Both the position numbers and the translations under genes were made by a program. Below, in pieces: positions 10,604 through 21,007 of a DNA stretch of 39,443 nt. The DNA is from Psilocybe azurescens (Eukaryota; Basidiomycota; Agaricomycetes; Agaricales; Agrocybaceae), in assembly GCA_023853785.1 (NCBI GenBank), contig JAJIRX010000272.1, positions 1-39,443 on the forward strand. Direction: 5' to 3'. Each line of letters opens with the position of its first letter. The stretch's first letter is position 1. Below the pieces are notes generated by a model. It saw only the letters and a list, made by a program, of their open reading frames with translations, was not told where the DNA came from and ran no database searches.

Positions 10604-11297
10604 CTAACAGCCAGACCGCGATATGTGTGAAGTGACCGCATCCAGAATCTCAGTAATCGGTTTGAGGGTATTGAAAGAGGTTGGTTTGTCTGCTAGATCT
10701 TCAAGAGATAGTGCGGAGTCAGGGTCCCGGTTTGGCCGCCAAGGATAGTGTCTCCATACCCCAAATACATTGGCCAAGGAGTCAAAATGATCGAGGACAT
10801 GTAGTATGACATGATGAACAGCGGGTGGCTCGATGGATTCTGCCAGTGGTAATGGGGGAGGCGGTTCAGGGAGGGTGTCTCTAAAACGGCAGGGAAGCCT
10901 GTACTGCAACGAGGGCGTCCAGATGTTGTAACTGGCGGAGGTGTGGGGTCGAATCTACCTCCATTTCAATTGGGAGGTTGAGAAGTGAAGGATTATCAGC
11001 TGTGGCATCAGACTGACAATGCTGCCTGGCCTTCAGCATAGTTGAGTATCGAAAAAATTAGATCAGGCAGCCAACACTACTCACCTCTATCCTTTCTTTC
11101 CTGCCTGGACTTCTAGTTGACAGCATAGTAGTCCCCAATTCCTTCCGGAGTACTTGGGCCCTCCTTCGCGTCTCAAGTAGGTGGGCACACTTGTTCATGT
11201 GGGCCGACAGACCGCTGTTACGTGCAAAGGCCCTGGAGCATTGAGGCGCAGGACATTGAAATCCAGTCATGATTGGTTGACTGGCAGGCAAGACCAA
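10604..11297 (-). pseudogene. Plavaka-type transposase, N-terminal part
   Basis: Reading from 11297 downwards, the first exon encodes a C2H2 zinc finger (CPAPQCSRAFARNSGLSAH with a second histidine-type ligand region following), and ends at a GTGAGT donor after RKERIE. Bases around 10930-11040 encode a linker. From about 10909 the frame reads RLPCRFRDTLPEPPPPLPL and then a Phe/Trp-rich stretch (LANVFGVWRHYPWRPNRDPD), which is typical of the N-terminal third of Plavaka transposases. The frame entering the RLPCRFRD segment differs by one base from that of the linker, so the gene is broken here or spliced in a way I cannot see. The fragment ends at a stop near 10604, where the non-coding interruption begins. 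Confidence 0.65.
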
Positions 11298-11750
11298 GGG
11301 AAACAGCGGCGTAGATTGAGGAGACGATACGATGTGAGCCTGAACTTAATAAAGTAGTACTGGACGCAGTCGCCTCAGGTCTGAGTGAGTTCACGCGATC
11401 ACGTTGTTTGAACGATAATCGGAGACGGTGTTTTGTTTTCGCTCTTGCTCTTGCTCTCATCTTGGGGCCTATGGACATGCGCTCAATCCACAAGACTCTA
11501 CCTCTGCTCTCGTCGGGTCTGCATTTGAACGCAGGATGATGCCTGACATCACTGATTGTTTGGACGAAATGCGCCATTTGACCAACAAGGATCGCCAGCT
11601 GGTTCTGTTTGTGGCATGGAGGTTTGTTTTTGTTTTTGTTTTGGATGTTCTTATGTATATTATCTGAGAACTAATCTATTCCGTCTTTTCTACTTTTCAG
11701 AACTTTGATCCTCTCCACATCCATACCGGTGATTTGATCGTCGTTGCGCT
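11298..11750 (+). other. Short possible exon, otherwise unassigned
   Basis: The stretch 11536-11620 encodes MMPDITDCLDEMRHLTNKDR followed by QLVLFVAW and ends at a possible GTTTGT donor; a TTTTCAG acceptor lies at 11700. The composition looks protein-like and may be the start of an unrecognised gene running toward the LTR, but no downstream exon could be confirmed. Nothing else is seen here apart from short CTTGCT and GTTTTT runs. Confidence 0.3.
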
Positions 11751-11904
11751 ACCATCCAAAACGTGCCAGCTAATGGCCGCCGACACTTGCGGGCAAATCG
11801 AACACGATCGCAGCTCCTTGTAGCCGAACACAACATCAACGTTCACCTCTATTGCCCAACATCCCTTATGCCCTTCCTCTCGTCTCCAATACCATCTAAT
11901 ACGC
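11751..11904 (+). repeat. ~140-bp tandem repeat, unit A (and start of B)
   Basis: The unit begins ACCATCCAAAACGTGCCAGC and continues through GCGGGCAAATCGAACACGAT, CCTTGTAGCC and TTGCCCAACATCCCTTA to CTCGTCTCCAAT at 11890. The next copy starts at 11891 (ACCATCTAATACGC) and is cut by the LTR at 11905; its remainder lies at 13597-13725. Confidence 0.75.
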
Positions 11905-13594
11905 TGTCATACACCAATTTTGATTGGATATGAGATTTATCTATAAGCTTAGAGCATCTGTCTCGACTCCCCATTGCATGCAGAAGCCAGGGTTATTATT
12001 TCGCATTTTTATCTGGAAGCACATCCCTCAATATTCAACGTTGAAGCCCATTCACAGTCCACTTCAAGCTCCATTCCAACTTTCAATGTCCACTTCAACC
12101 CTTTGATCAGTTACATTCCCTATCAATGATTCAATCGTCTATCTATTTCGAACCTCAAGGCTATGCACAGATTATTCTTGGACATCATTCCTATCCATCC
12201 TAGTACGCACAGCACTGCACAGCATCATATATCACCATCGTCATCAGCATTTGATCATCTACAACTATTTGGTCCTTAACTGGATTCCACATATGCAGCA
12301 AATCTTTGTCTCACTCAGCAGTCTTGGTAATGGATGACTGAGCTGTGCCATGAATAGACTGGTTCTATTCATTAGCATGGTACTTGTTCGCTATTTTGGC
12401 TCCTTTTCTATTGTCTGACACTTTCATATGATTGATCCTTCCTTCCTTTTGTCATTCTTGCTTATTGTACTTACTCAGCTTCGCTTCTTTCTTACTCATC
12501 TCACTTCGCTTTTCATAATCCTGCTTATACTTCTTACTCATCCTATGTTACTTACTTACTCATCCTTCTATTTTTCACTCCTAAACTCCATCAGCCTTCA
12601 ATCTATTGTATGTAGTTGACAGATGGGACTACTGGGTGTCGTTCTACAGAATGATTAGTATAGTTTGGACGCTTGATCTCTTTTAAATATTTTTCTATGT
12701 TCTCTGGTATATAAACCATGTATTAGTATCGCTTGGAATACAAGGAAGTTACAAGCCCCAACTTTCTTCACAGCAAAGATTTCAAGTTATCAATTACTCA
12801 GTCCAGCACTCCAAGCACACATTCAATCAATCTCTATCAATATTCAGCACAAAATTCAACAATCACTCCAGTTATTCAAGACGTTCATCAGAGGGTAGAC
12901 CAGCCTATCCAACCACCCACGCTCTCACATCCCAGAGCAATTTATCCAGTTCATTTCGATCCTATCATCCTCCAGACCCTTCATTCTTCCTCTACCTCAA
13001 GATCCTCAACTCCCCATCGCTTCAGTTGCTCCAGAATATTTTTATTCGGCAATCTTGGTCTTGTTGTCATCTTCATCCATCGCCCTAGTCATCCCTCATT
13101 CACTCCACCGCTCTGTTTGATTTTTGGTTCAAGAACATCGCACAATCCTTCATCATCTATCACTCCAGGCCGCTCAAGTCATTACTCTATCAGCAGGCTT
13201 TACTTCTAGCTTTGCAGACGCTGTAGACTCGATTAAAGCGCACTAGGATCAAGACTACATTCTCACTCCTGCCCCCGTATCAATCCCTGCAAATTATCTA
13301 GTCATTTGGCCCCTCCACAGTCATCACACCTCATTCACACCGTTCTACCCTAATCAAGTCGGGTTGCTTCCTCCCAGTAAATACTCAAGGGCATTTTATA
13401 TTCCCTCATCGATTCCTCCTCCTTCATACGTCCCTGCCCTCCTCAGACCACATACATCTTCACAACCTAGTGGCCAAGCCAGCCCTCACTTTAACTCAAC
13501 AGGGAGAGAGTCGTCTTATCTAGTCTAGACCATTCCTCTCTGGTTTGTGTTTTGGTTTTCGATTTATATATCAAATCACACACTACGTAGTTCA
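11905..13594 (+). mobile_element. Solo LTR (copy 1) of an LTR retrotransposon
   Basis: The 1690-bp sequence begins TGTCATACACCAATTTTGAT and ends CACTACGTAGTTCA, the TG...CA ends of an LTR. A copy differing at only about 20 positions by eye is at 18416-20103. It interrupts a ~140-bp tandem repeat (unit B: 11891-11904 plus 13597-13725), so the flanks continue each other. The target duplication reads ACGC on the left; on the right ACGC follows two extra bases (AC). There are no gag-pol sequences, primer-binding site or polypurine tract next to it. The internal frame at 12733-13209 is Ser/Thr/Pro/His-rich and conserved only because the copies are nearly identical; I do not call it a gene. Confidence 0.8.
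12708..12715 (+). promoter_or_regulatory. TATA box of LTR copy 1
   Basis: TATATAAA lies about 800 bp into the LTR, where the promoter at the end of U3 would be expected. The same motif is at about 19217-19224 in the second LTR. It would drive the retrotransposon transcript; activity here is unknown. Confidence 0.5.
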
Positions 13595-13596
13595 AC

Positions 13597-13745
13597 ACGC
13601 CAGCTAACGGCCGCTTGTGACCTGCGGGCAAATCGAACACGATCACAGCTCCTTGTAGCCAAAGACAACCTCAACGTTCACTGATATTGCCCAACATCCC
13701 TTACGCCTGTCCTCTCGTCTCCAATACCATCCAAAACATGCCAAC
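13597..13745 (+). repeat. ~140-bp tandem repeat, rest of unit B and start of C
   Basis: This continues the unit cut by the LTR (ACGCCAGCTAACGGCC..., GCGGGCAAATCGAACACGAT, CTCGTCTCCAAT) and at 13726 begins a third, partial unit with ACCATCCAAAACATGCC. Compared with unit A there are scattered substitutions and small indels. Confidence 0.7.
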
Positions 13746-13884
13746 AAACAGCCGCTGGGCCAAACAGAACGAGAATGCCCATGCGCCATCATCCACTTCT
13801 GCTACTGCTGCTGCCGCAAAAACTGGCAGAGCGCACGAAGTGCAGATCAGAGCTCCACTGGCGGGCGCCCCAGGATGCTCGCCA

Positions 13885-14412
13885 GTATTTCAAGAACACA
13901 AACTGGACCCGTTTTTGGCAACAGAGGTGGGCACTTCTTTCTTTCATGTATATAATATCAGCCTACTTTAACTTCTTTCATGGTTTTCAGACCAGTTCAC
14001 CGGCCTCGGTATTTTCCTAGACACGTATGTCATATCCTGACCTTGTCTATGCACAACCATGACAATTGAACAGATATCGCCAACTCGTAACACTTCGTGA
14101 TTCCTTCCCGCCGATCGTAGGCATCAGCGGCGACAGACAGGCAAAGTATGATTTCAGCAATGACGGTGACAGCCAGGCTAGGGGGCTTGCTCTGTATGCA
14201 CTTTCTTCCATAATTCTTTGTGCCAACAATTCCTCACAAATGCTACTTCTCAGGCCAACTTCCGAAGGACAAACGTTGCCACCAAGCTGAAGGTCACATA
14301 CGTGAAAAACCAAATCTCCATTCTCACTTTGCCAGCCCCTAGATGGTCTTTTGGAATGTATAGTGAGTGCAGTGATATCGTCTATGTTACCACGTTCCGC
14401 CAAATATGCCAT
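13885..14412 (+). pseudogene. L-type lectin (VIP36/ERGIC-53-like) gene fragment
   Basis: Legume-type lectins of this family are cargo receptors between ER and Golgi. Here TGPVFGNR ends an exon at 13926 (GTGGGC donor); the exon at 13991-14024 reads DQFTGLGIFLDT; after a 49-nt intron the exon from 14074 reads YRQLVTLRDSFPPIVG, GDRQAKYDFSNDGDSQA; the exon from 14254 reads ANFRRTNVATKLKVTYVKNQ. The order GPVFG..., GLGIFxDTY, KYDxxxDGDSQ, ANFRRTxVATKLKVxY matches the carbohydrate-recognition domain, and a later DIVYVTTF recalls the end of the domain. The splice after DGDSQA needs a one-base shift, the YRQLV stretch has lost the usual calcium-site Asn/Asp pattern, and both the N-terminal signal part and the transmembrane tail are missing. 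This is a truncated relic. Confidence 0.7.
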
Positions 14413-14847
14413 CGCATCACATACTGACCACCCTCAATCACCTAGGGAGGATCTCACGAAATAGTCGGCTCTTGTCATGACAAAGGTCAAGGTCCAGTAA
14501 GCAATAAGTTATTCAATTTCCTACGTAGTATTGATTCCACATAATTTCATGCCATCCCTGTCTGCTATTGCCTTTCAAGTCCAACATTCATCGTCGACCC
14601 GGGCCTAGTGCAAAGACCCACGGCCTTGAGCAAGAGCCACCAGAAGACGATGCTTTCGGTGCATCTTGTTCAAGGTTCCCTCAAAACTGTGATCTCAGTA
14701 GCCAGACGTTGAGCTTTCAATGCTGCTCTTGCTGACGTGAATTGTACTCAGCCTGTGAGTGGGAAACAATGGCGCTGGAGGCTATTAGAAGGTGGTATAG
14801 AGGATCAGTCAGTTAGTACGTCTATTCTGCATCAACAAGATGAGTGT
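14413..14847. other. Gene-free stretch
   Basis: No convincing gene. On the minus strand a short frame (AEYNSRQQEQH) follows a possible acceptor near 14750 and may be a remnant of the next minus-strand gene, but it stops at once. Confidence 0.4.
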
Positions 14848-15430
14848 TTACAAACCTTCTGGGTTATCTGCAGGGGTTGACACCCAATTTACAGATATAT
14901 TCCCTGTGTTTGATTCTCTGCCAATCTCGCTGCCAGGGCTAGCTTGACCAGGGCTTGTGCTGTATTCAACAAAGCCCAGGCTTTGTGTGATGTCCATCCA
15001 CTCGTGCACATGCTGCCTGTACTGCGAGAATCTTTCATCGCATCTTGGAAGATGGGGGTTTTCGATGGGGCCATAGACTGCCTCAGGTATGTAGTTGTCC
15101 ACCCTTTTGTCATGGTATGATTCATCTGGTATATTCATGCATTCATCTTGACTTTCTGTATAGTCAAGCATGCCATTGTTTTTGGTCTCAGTCTCGCTTT
15201 CGGTCTCACTCTTGGTCTCACTTTCGGTCTCGGTCTCATTTCGAGTAGGACGGGGGGGAGGCCATTGTAGCTATATCATTTTGTTTATAAATCAGTGGTT
15301 GTAGTAAAAATGTAGTGTCACTCACCTCATGTTCATAATCTTGAGAGCTTTCTATTATCTCCTCATTCATTGGAATGTCGTTTTCTGTGAGGATTTTGTA
15401 AACAGTGTTCAAGTTGTTGAAAGTTTTACA
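14848..15430 (-). pseudogene. Unrecognised minus-strand gene fragment, two exons
   Basis: The upstream exon (about 15430 down to 15326) reads TFNNLNTVYKILTENDIP and ESSQDYEHE, and ends at a GTGAGT donor. After a 55-nt intron the next exon starts at 15270 with LQWPPPRPTRNETE, runs through a Glu/Thr/Ser repeat, and continues MLDYTESQDECMNIPDESYH and RFSQYRQHVHEWMDITQSLG to about 14848. Phases match across the intron. I know no domain with this sequence. Both the 5' start and the 3' continuation are missing, so it is a partial or decayed gene. The Glu/Thr/Ser repeat comes from a simple GGTCTC-rich repeat at 15183-15238. Confidence 0.4.
15183..15238. repeat. GGTCTC/TTTCGGTCTC simple repeat
   Basis: About nine near-copies of a 6-12-bp unit such as TTTCGGTCTCAC. 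On the minus strand it encodes alternating Glu, Thr and Ser. Confidence 0.7.
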
Positions 15431-16080
15431 ATATGAAATTCAAATCTTTGTACCTAATAGAATTGTGAGAGCCAAGTCTATGAACGTGCCTCCATGTAAT
15501 CAGAATTATGATACATTACAAGGGAGCATCACACGTGTGATTGTATTAGTAATACTAATGTCTACCAAGGCTTGTCTCAAAATTTTACACAACACACTAC
15601 TCCCTCAGTAACTGGCGCATATCTCTGGAGTCTTCATGGTGACGCTCTCCCAGGAATACTCAAGCCTGAGCATACACTGGATGTGGTGTTCGTCCTGCCT
15701 CCTGTTTTTTCACTCACTTTCTGAGATCCCTTGTTGTTACCTGCTGCCCAGATCTCCAACCTCATGACATCGTACAAGGCGGAACGGCCCTGATGACAAT
15801 GAACGATCGGAAAATGGCGGGTATGCACAACAATCTCAAGCTCTTGCTTGAGCAGTAAATTTTCATTCTGAAAATTTTTGGCTCTCCACTCATACCCTGA
15901 TAAACAGGCTACCTTTGACCCTCCATCCTCATTTCCATCAGTTCCCTTGACATTGTTGCATTGCTGCATGTCTGACTATCGCTATCAAAACCTGCCACTC
16001 CCTGGCATACGAGCCACAGGTATCTGCACCCCAATTTTTTTTTGCAGCGCTCAATGATAGTCACACCATGCAGATCCATA
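15431..16080. other. Unassigned stretch, possible minus-strand exon remnants
   Basis: The minus strand at about 15905-15700 encodes YEWRAKNFQNENLLLKQELE and RHFPIVHCHQGRSALYDVMR, which looks like protein, but I cannot connect it to either neighbour. It may belong to the minus-strand fragment downstream. Nothing else supported. Confidence 0.3.
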
Positions 16081-16081
16081 T

Positions 16082-17815
16082 TTGGGGCTTGTGGATTCTC
16101 AATGGCCTGCACCTCACCCTTCAGGCGTGTTCTCTCTGAACTCACAGTCGAGCCTTGCCCCAAATGTGTCGCAGAACTCGCAATATTTAAACCACTCTCA
16201 GTTGTCAAACAGCTCACAGTCTTCAAGTGAGTTTATTACTTTTTGGTCACATGCTAAACTCATTGTTGCATTGCACCAGGTGATCTCACACAGCAATCAT
16301 TATTGTCGATGGAATCGCACACTCAGATCCAAACACTCAAGCGTTCCTTGGCCTTGCGAGAGCAGCAAATTGTCGAGATCCAAAAGCCGAAGAAGAAAAA
16401 ATTTGGGTACATATGCCACCTATCTCAGCCACAAATTCTGACATGTTATTTCCCTCAAGAAGCACCAGTTCACAAGGACGCTGCTTTCGCAAGGCAGTAT
16501 CCTTGTATGAGCCATTGATGACCCTGTACTATGCCTGGGATCGCACCGACTTGGAGAACAAAGGACTAGAACCCAAGGCTGTCAGGGGGCCTGCGGAAGA
16601 AAATGAGTGAGTTAGCAAGCCTCTGACGTGTCTTGGATGGTATTAACAGTAGGTCACAAGCATGATCCGCAATACTGCTAGCTTCAAATCCTTCTCAAGT
16701 ACCTTCCTTCACTCAAGAAAATGCTCCAAGAAACTCATGATTGGACTCGGGCAGTCCAACGATGGCACATTTATATATGGTTGGTTTAATTTTTACTTCT
16801 TTAGGCTGTTCACTGACCGCAACCTCAGTTAGAAAAAGGTGGTAACGATGCTCGGGCTGATGATCTTGGTCGCATTAAAGGTTGGCTACCAAACTGGCTC
16901 AACACGATGTACAAACCCATCATACCTGTATCTGCCCATAACCAGATTACCCGAGGATTTTCCAACGACCTTACAGGTCTTTTGCTATGCCCTATTGACC
17001 ATGATTGGAATGATCCCATGTATGTGCTCAATCACTGTCATACCACCTTATTCATTATCCCCCAGAATCAAGGCTCGCATTCGTGACGCAGACCTTGACA
17101 TTCACGACAACTATTTCTTATGGGCACTCTATCCAGCAAACCATGTCTTTTCAGGGTATGCTGATATTGAGGATAACTTTTTATGCAGTACGCTGTTGGT
17201 GAAGGTATGTGACTCATATCTAATTCTTATAGAGCACATACTTAGTAACTGCCCAGTGTTACTGTGCCATCTTCACCTCTCCAGGGTCAGCCGAAGCATT
17301 CATCGAAGGCACTGAAGGAGCAGTGCATGATGGGAAACACTATTCGTCAGATAAAGCTACCAAAAGCATGTGGCTACGCTCATTGGGCTGAATGGCTCCG
17401 TCACACCAAGAACGATAGCATATGCCGCTGTTATGGTGAGTTCAATTTATATTTATGCCACAGACCTGGATGCTGACGTGCTCACAGCTGGTGTTCAATC
17501 TCACCGATGCTAACCAATGGACGTCTGAGTATTTGAACTTTGACTACCCATTGTTCTACAATTTCATAGTTGACTTTTTAATGCCAAACCTGATCAAGAT
17601 GATACAAAAATCTACAACGAAGAGCTAATCAAATGGTGGAATAGGTCTGTTGTCCCATGCTTTATGGGGTAATGCATTTTAATTATCATGTGCTCAACAG
17701 GTTGGTGTTTCCGAAGGGCTCTGGTGTGTGTTCGAGTTCGACATCCAACAAATCCACCCAGATACTTGAAGCTTCTCATGCTGCTTGAACCAGGCTGCCA
17801 GCACACCACATGGAG
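16082..17815 (+). pseudogene. DUF6698-like protein pseudogene
   Basis: DUF6698 proteins are an expanded agaricomycete family of unknown function. A Ser/Asn-rich N-terminus (16082 onward) is spliced at about 16228 to 16281 (GDLTQQSLLSMESH), followed by a short coiled coil and a Lys-rich run. Later blocks are LYEPLMTLYYAWDRTDLENK (about 16495-16565), KGGNDARADDLGRIKGWLP (about 16836), ITRGFSNDLTGLLLCPIDHD (about 16950), KARIRDADLDIHDNYFLWAL (about 17071), AIFTSPGSAEAFIEG (about 17265), NGSVTPRTIAYAAVM (about 17395) and FDYPLFYNFIVDFF with YNEELIKWWNR near 17540-17650. The order and motifs (GxNxARxDD, RGF..TG.LLCP, FTSPxS, VTPRxIAYAA, WWNR) fit the family. A one-base shift between WLRSLG and NGSVTP creates a stop at 17377, and a stop interrupts the block near 16675, so the copy is broken. 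Confidence 0.6.
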
Positions 17816-17829
17816 GTGATTCTTAGTAG

Positions 17830-18389
17830 TTACTAGTCGCTGGTCTCTATTCTTTTACAACAATATATATGTTTCATTTTATTGAACGTCTTGTGATACA
17901 TTTAAGAGTATATGTCAGCAATAGTCAGTTATGAGCATCACAAACCAAGGCCTGGATGACGGCTGGTTGTAATGTCTACACATTCAGATACTTAATGATA
18001 ATAGCTCATCTTTAGGACAGGTGACTATAGTAACAATGTAATATCATAGCCAAATGACAATAATGACATAAGACAACATGCTTATGATAATGAACAATCT
18101 ATCAGATCATGGATTGTAATAGCGGAATCATAGTGATACCCAGGTTACGATTGAATGGAGTAATTGCAAAAGGTTACGGTATTGTATAATAGAGACTTGA
18201 TACTGTAATATGAGTGTCTAAATTACAGGATGTTGTACCAGATTATTGCACAATTATAGCAATTTCCAATTAAATCACCACGGTACAATGTATGTTGCAA
18301 CATTATACCAAGGTTTTACCAAGGACAGCATATCACACCAAATATGGTTCCTTATAAAGCATTATATGATCTCCCGGAATCCCTGATGT
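17830..18389. other. AT-rich gene-free stretch
   Basis: No coding frame. The sequence is rich in short AT/TAAT motifs and resembles in composition the stretch at 3930-4130, but I cannot define a repeat. Confidence 0.5.
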
Positions 18390-18415
18390 GGGTGTGCTTT
18401 TTTAGTGGTTTGCGT

Positions 18416-20103
18416 TGTCATACACCAATTTTGATTGGATATGAGATTTATCTATAAGCTTAGAGCATCTGTCTCGACCCCCATTGCATGCAGAAGCCAG
18501 GGTTATTATTTCGCATTTTTATCTGAAGCACATCCCTCAATATTCAACGTCAAAGCCCATTCACAGTCCACTTCAAGCTCCATTCCAACTTTCAATCTCC
18601 ACTTCAACCCTTTGATCAGTTACATTCCCTATCAATGATTCAATCGTCTATCTATTTCGAACCTCAAGGCTATGCGCAGATTATTCTTGGACATCATTCC
18701 TATCTATCTTAGTACGCACAGCACTGCACAGCATCATATATCACCATCGTCATCAGCATTTGATCATCTACAACTATTTGGTCCTTAACTGGATTCCACA
18801 TATGCAGCAAATCTTTGTCTCACTCAGCAGTCTTGGTAATGGATGACTGAGCTGTGCCATGAATAGACTGGTTCTATTCATTAGCATGGTACTTGTTCGC
18901 TATTTTGGCTCCTTTTCTATTGTCTGACACTTTCATATGATTGATCCTTCCTTCCTTTTGTCATTCTTGCTTATTGTACTTACTCAGCTTCGCTTCTTTC
19001 TTACTCATCTCACTTCGCTTTTCATAATCCTGCTTATACTTCTTACTCATCCTATGTTACTTACTTACTCATCCTTCTATTTTTCACTCCTAAACTCCAT
19101 CAGCCTTCAATCTATTGTATGTAGTTGACAGATGGGACTACTGGGTGTCGTTCTACAGAATGATTAGTATAGTTTGGACGCTTGATCTCTTTTAAATATT
19201 TTTCTATGTTCTCTGGTATATAAACCATGTATTAGTATCGCTTGGAATACAAGGAAGTTACAAGCCCCAACTTTCTTCACAGCAAAGATTTCAAGTTATC
19301 AATTACTCAGTCCAGCACTCCAAGCACGCATTCAATCAATCTCTATCAATATTCAGCACGAAATTCAACAATCACTCCAGTTATTCAAGACGTTCATCAG
19401 AGGGTAGACCAGCCTATCCAACCACCCACGCTCTCACATCCCAGAGCAATTTATCCAGTTCATTTCGATCCTATCATCCTCCAGACCCTTCATTCTTCCT
19501 CTACCTCAAGATCCTCAACTCCCCATCGCTTCAGTTGCTCCAGAATATTTTTATTCGGCAATCTTGGTCTTGTTGTCATCTTCATCCATCGCCCTAGTCA
19601 TCCCTCATTCACTCCACCGCTCTGTTTGATTTTTGGTTCAAGAACATCGCACAATCCTTCATCATCTATCACTCCAGGCCGCTCAAGTCATTACTCTATC
19701 AGCAGGCTTTACTTCTAGCTTTGCAGACGCTGTAGACTCGATTAAAGCGCACTAGGATCAAGACTACATTCTCACTCCTGCCCCCGTATCAATCCCTGCA
19801 AATTATCTAGTCATTTGGCCCCTCCACAGTCATCACTCTTTGTTCACACCGTTCTACCCTAATCAAGTCGGGTTGCTTCCTCTCAGTAAATACTCAAGGG
19901 CATTTTATATTCCCTCATCCATTCCTCCTCCTTCATACGTCCCTGCCCTCCTCAGACCACATACATCTACACAACCTAGTGGCCAAGCCAGCCCTCACTT
20001 TAACTCAACAGGGAGAGAGTCGTCTTATCTAGTCTAGACCATTCCTCTCTGGTTTGTGTTTTGGTTTTTGATTTATATATCAAATCACACACTACGTAGT
20101 TCA
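18416..20103 (+). mobile_element. Solo LTR (copy 2), with target duplication
   Basis: Second copy of the 1.69-kb LTR, same TGTCATACACC start and TACGTAGTTCA end. It is flanked by the 4-bp duplication GCGT (18412-18415 and 20104-20107). Joining the flanks rebuilds a sequence closely similar to the uninterrupted stretch at 3700-3774, including CTGGGATCC and TTTGATTGAATCTGAAAGG. A single independent insertion followed by loss of the interior by LTR-LTR recombination is the simplest reading. Differences from copy 1 are mostly single substitutions, with one cluster (CCTCA versus CTTTG) near 19840. Confidence 0.85.
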
Positions 20104-20219
20104 GCGTGAAGTGAAGCACTGGGATCCTAGGCTCGATTTTGATTGAATCTGAAAGGCACGGAGGAAAGAAAGGGGACCACAAGTCCACGCGCACTGGTTA
20201 TCTGATTCCTGTGTCGTCC

Positions 20220-21007
20220 CTGGATCACTAGACTCGCCAGCCAGTCACACTCGCGAGCTCTAGTCACACAGCATCACAGGAGCACATGATCAAGCAAGGA
20301 GCGAGCTCGCGAGCGGACTGGGCCATCTCGGGCTCATTTTGGGTGGTGGCCATTTCCCCCAATCTTGATGTGTCAACTTTGTCAAAAAAGTGGCCACACC
20401 TCAAAAAAAGTGCTCAAATTGAGTATACATAATACCATTTTTTTGCATTTTGGATTGAATGAAATAGTTTCTAAAAGGGTGATTTTTTCGAAAACTTTGA
20501 ATATTGACTGTACTGCGGTGTAGCTACTTTGGGTTATTACTAAATGACGACCAGAAGTTATCATACAGTGTTGGTGCAAACTCCATCGGGCTTTTTCTTG
20601 TATTCGTCATGTACGAGGGTGCTGTAGGCACTGTGCTGGAGCAACTGGGAGAAGATGCTTTCGATATTGAATGAGGATGTTGTTCGGTGATGAGCGTGGT
20701 TTGACATTTGACATGGAGCTTCGCGCACGGGCCTGTCAACAACAACAGAGTCCATCACAAATTTTTGAAAAAAGTTGTATACTCAAATTGACTTAAAACT
20801 CGATATAGACAACTTTATATATATATACTTTTAACACTTTTTTATAACTTTGAGACACTTCACCAAGTAAGCACAAGATTTGGCGGGCTCTGCCAAAAGT
20901 GGCCCGAGATGGACCAGCCGGCTACGCGAGTTGTCGAAGTTCACTCTCACAAACCACGTGCACTTTAGTGACAGCACGTGTCGCAAAGCCGGATGAGGAC
21001 GAGCCTA
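20220..21007. repeat. 788-bp tandem unit 1 with internal inverted-repeat element
   Basis: The unit starts CTGGATCACTAGACTCGCC and is repeated from 21008. Inside, a ~40-bp inverted repeat (about 20303-20342 and 20892-20933, core GGGCCATCTCGGGCTCATTTTGG against its near-complement) brackets ~630 bp, so the unit contains a TIR element carried along with flanking DNA. A TATATATATA run and two CACGTG-type palindromes lie near the right end. Minus-strand frames inside (20524-20758) are short and shift between the two units, so I do not call a gene. Confidence 0.8.

Larger units (their letters stand above)
5067..11297 (-). mobile_element. Plavaka-type DNA transposon relic, interrupted
   Basis: The minus strand carries, in order, an N-terminal zinc-finger exon, a 'RLPxRFRDxLPEPPPP' segment, a long transposase core and an acidic tail, the layout of agaricomycete Plavaka-like (CACTA/KDZ-related) transposases as I know them. 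The coding sequence is split into many exons, contains an in-frame TGA (8388-8390, minus), has frame changes, and is interrupted by a Tc1-like element (6306-7900) and by about 475 bp of non-coding DNA (10129-10603). I could not find the terminal inverted repeats, so the true ends of the transposon are unknown; the coordinates are those of recognisable coding sequence. Confidence 0.7.

Noticed and set aside
12733..13209. 158-codon open frame present in both LTRs
   Set aside because: Conserved only because the LTRs are nearly identical; composition is Ser/Thr/Pro/His-rich and no domain is visible. It lies just after the LTR TATA box, where U5/leader is expected.
15183..15238. CRISPR-like short repeats
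   Set aside because: Contiguous simple repeat without spacers, in a eukaryotic genome; not a CRISPR array.
11905..20103. One 8.2-kb LTR retrotransposon with the two 1.69-kb repeats as its LTRs
   Set aside because: The outer flanks do not share a target duplication, each LTR is flanked on both sides by halves of its own interrupted repeat, and the DNA between contains unrelated gene relics, no gag-pol, and no primer-binding site.
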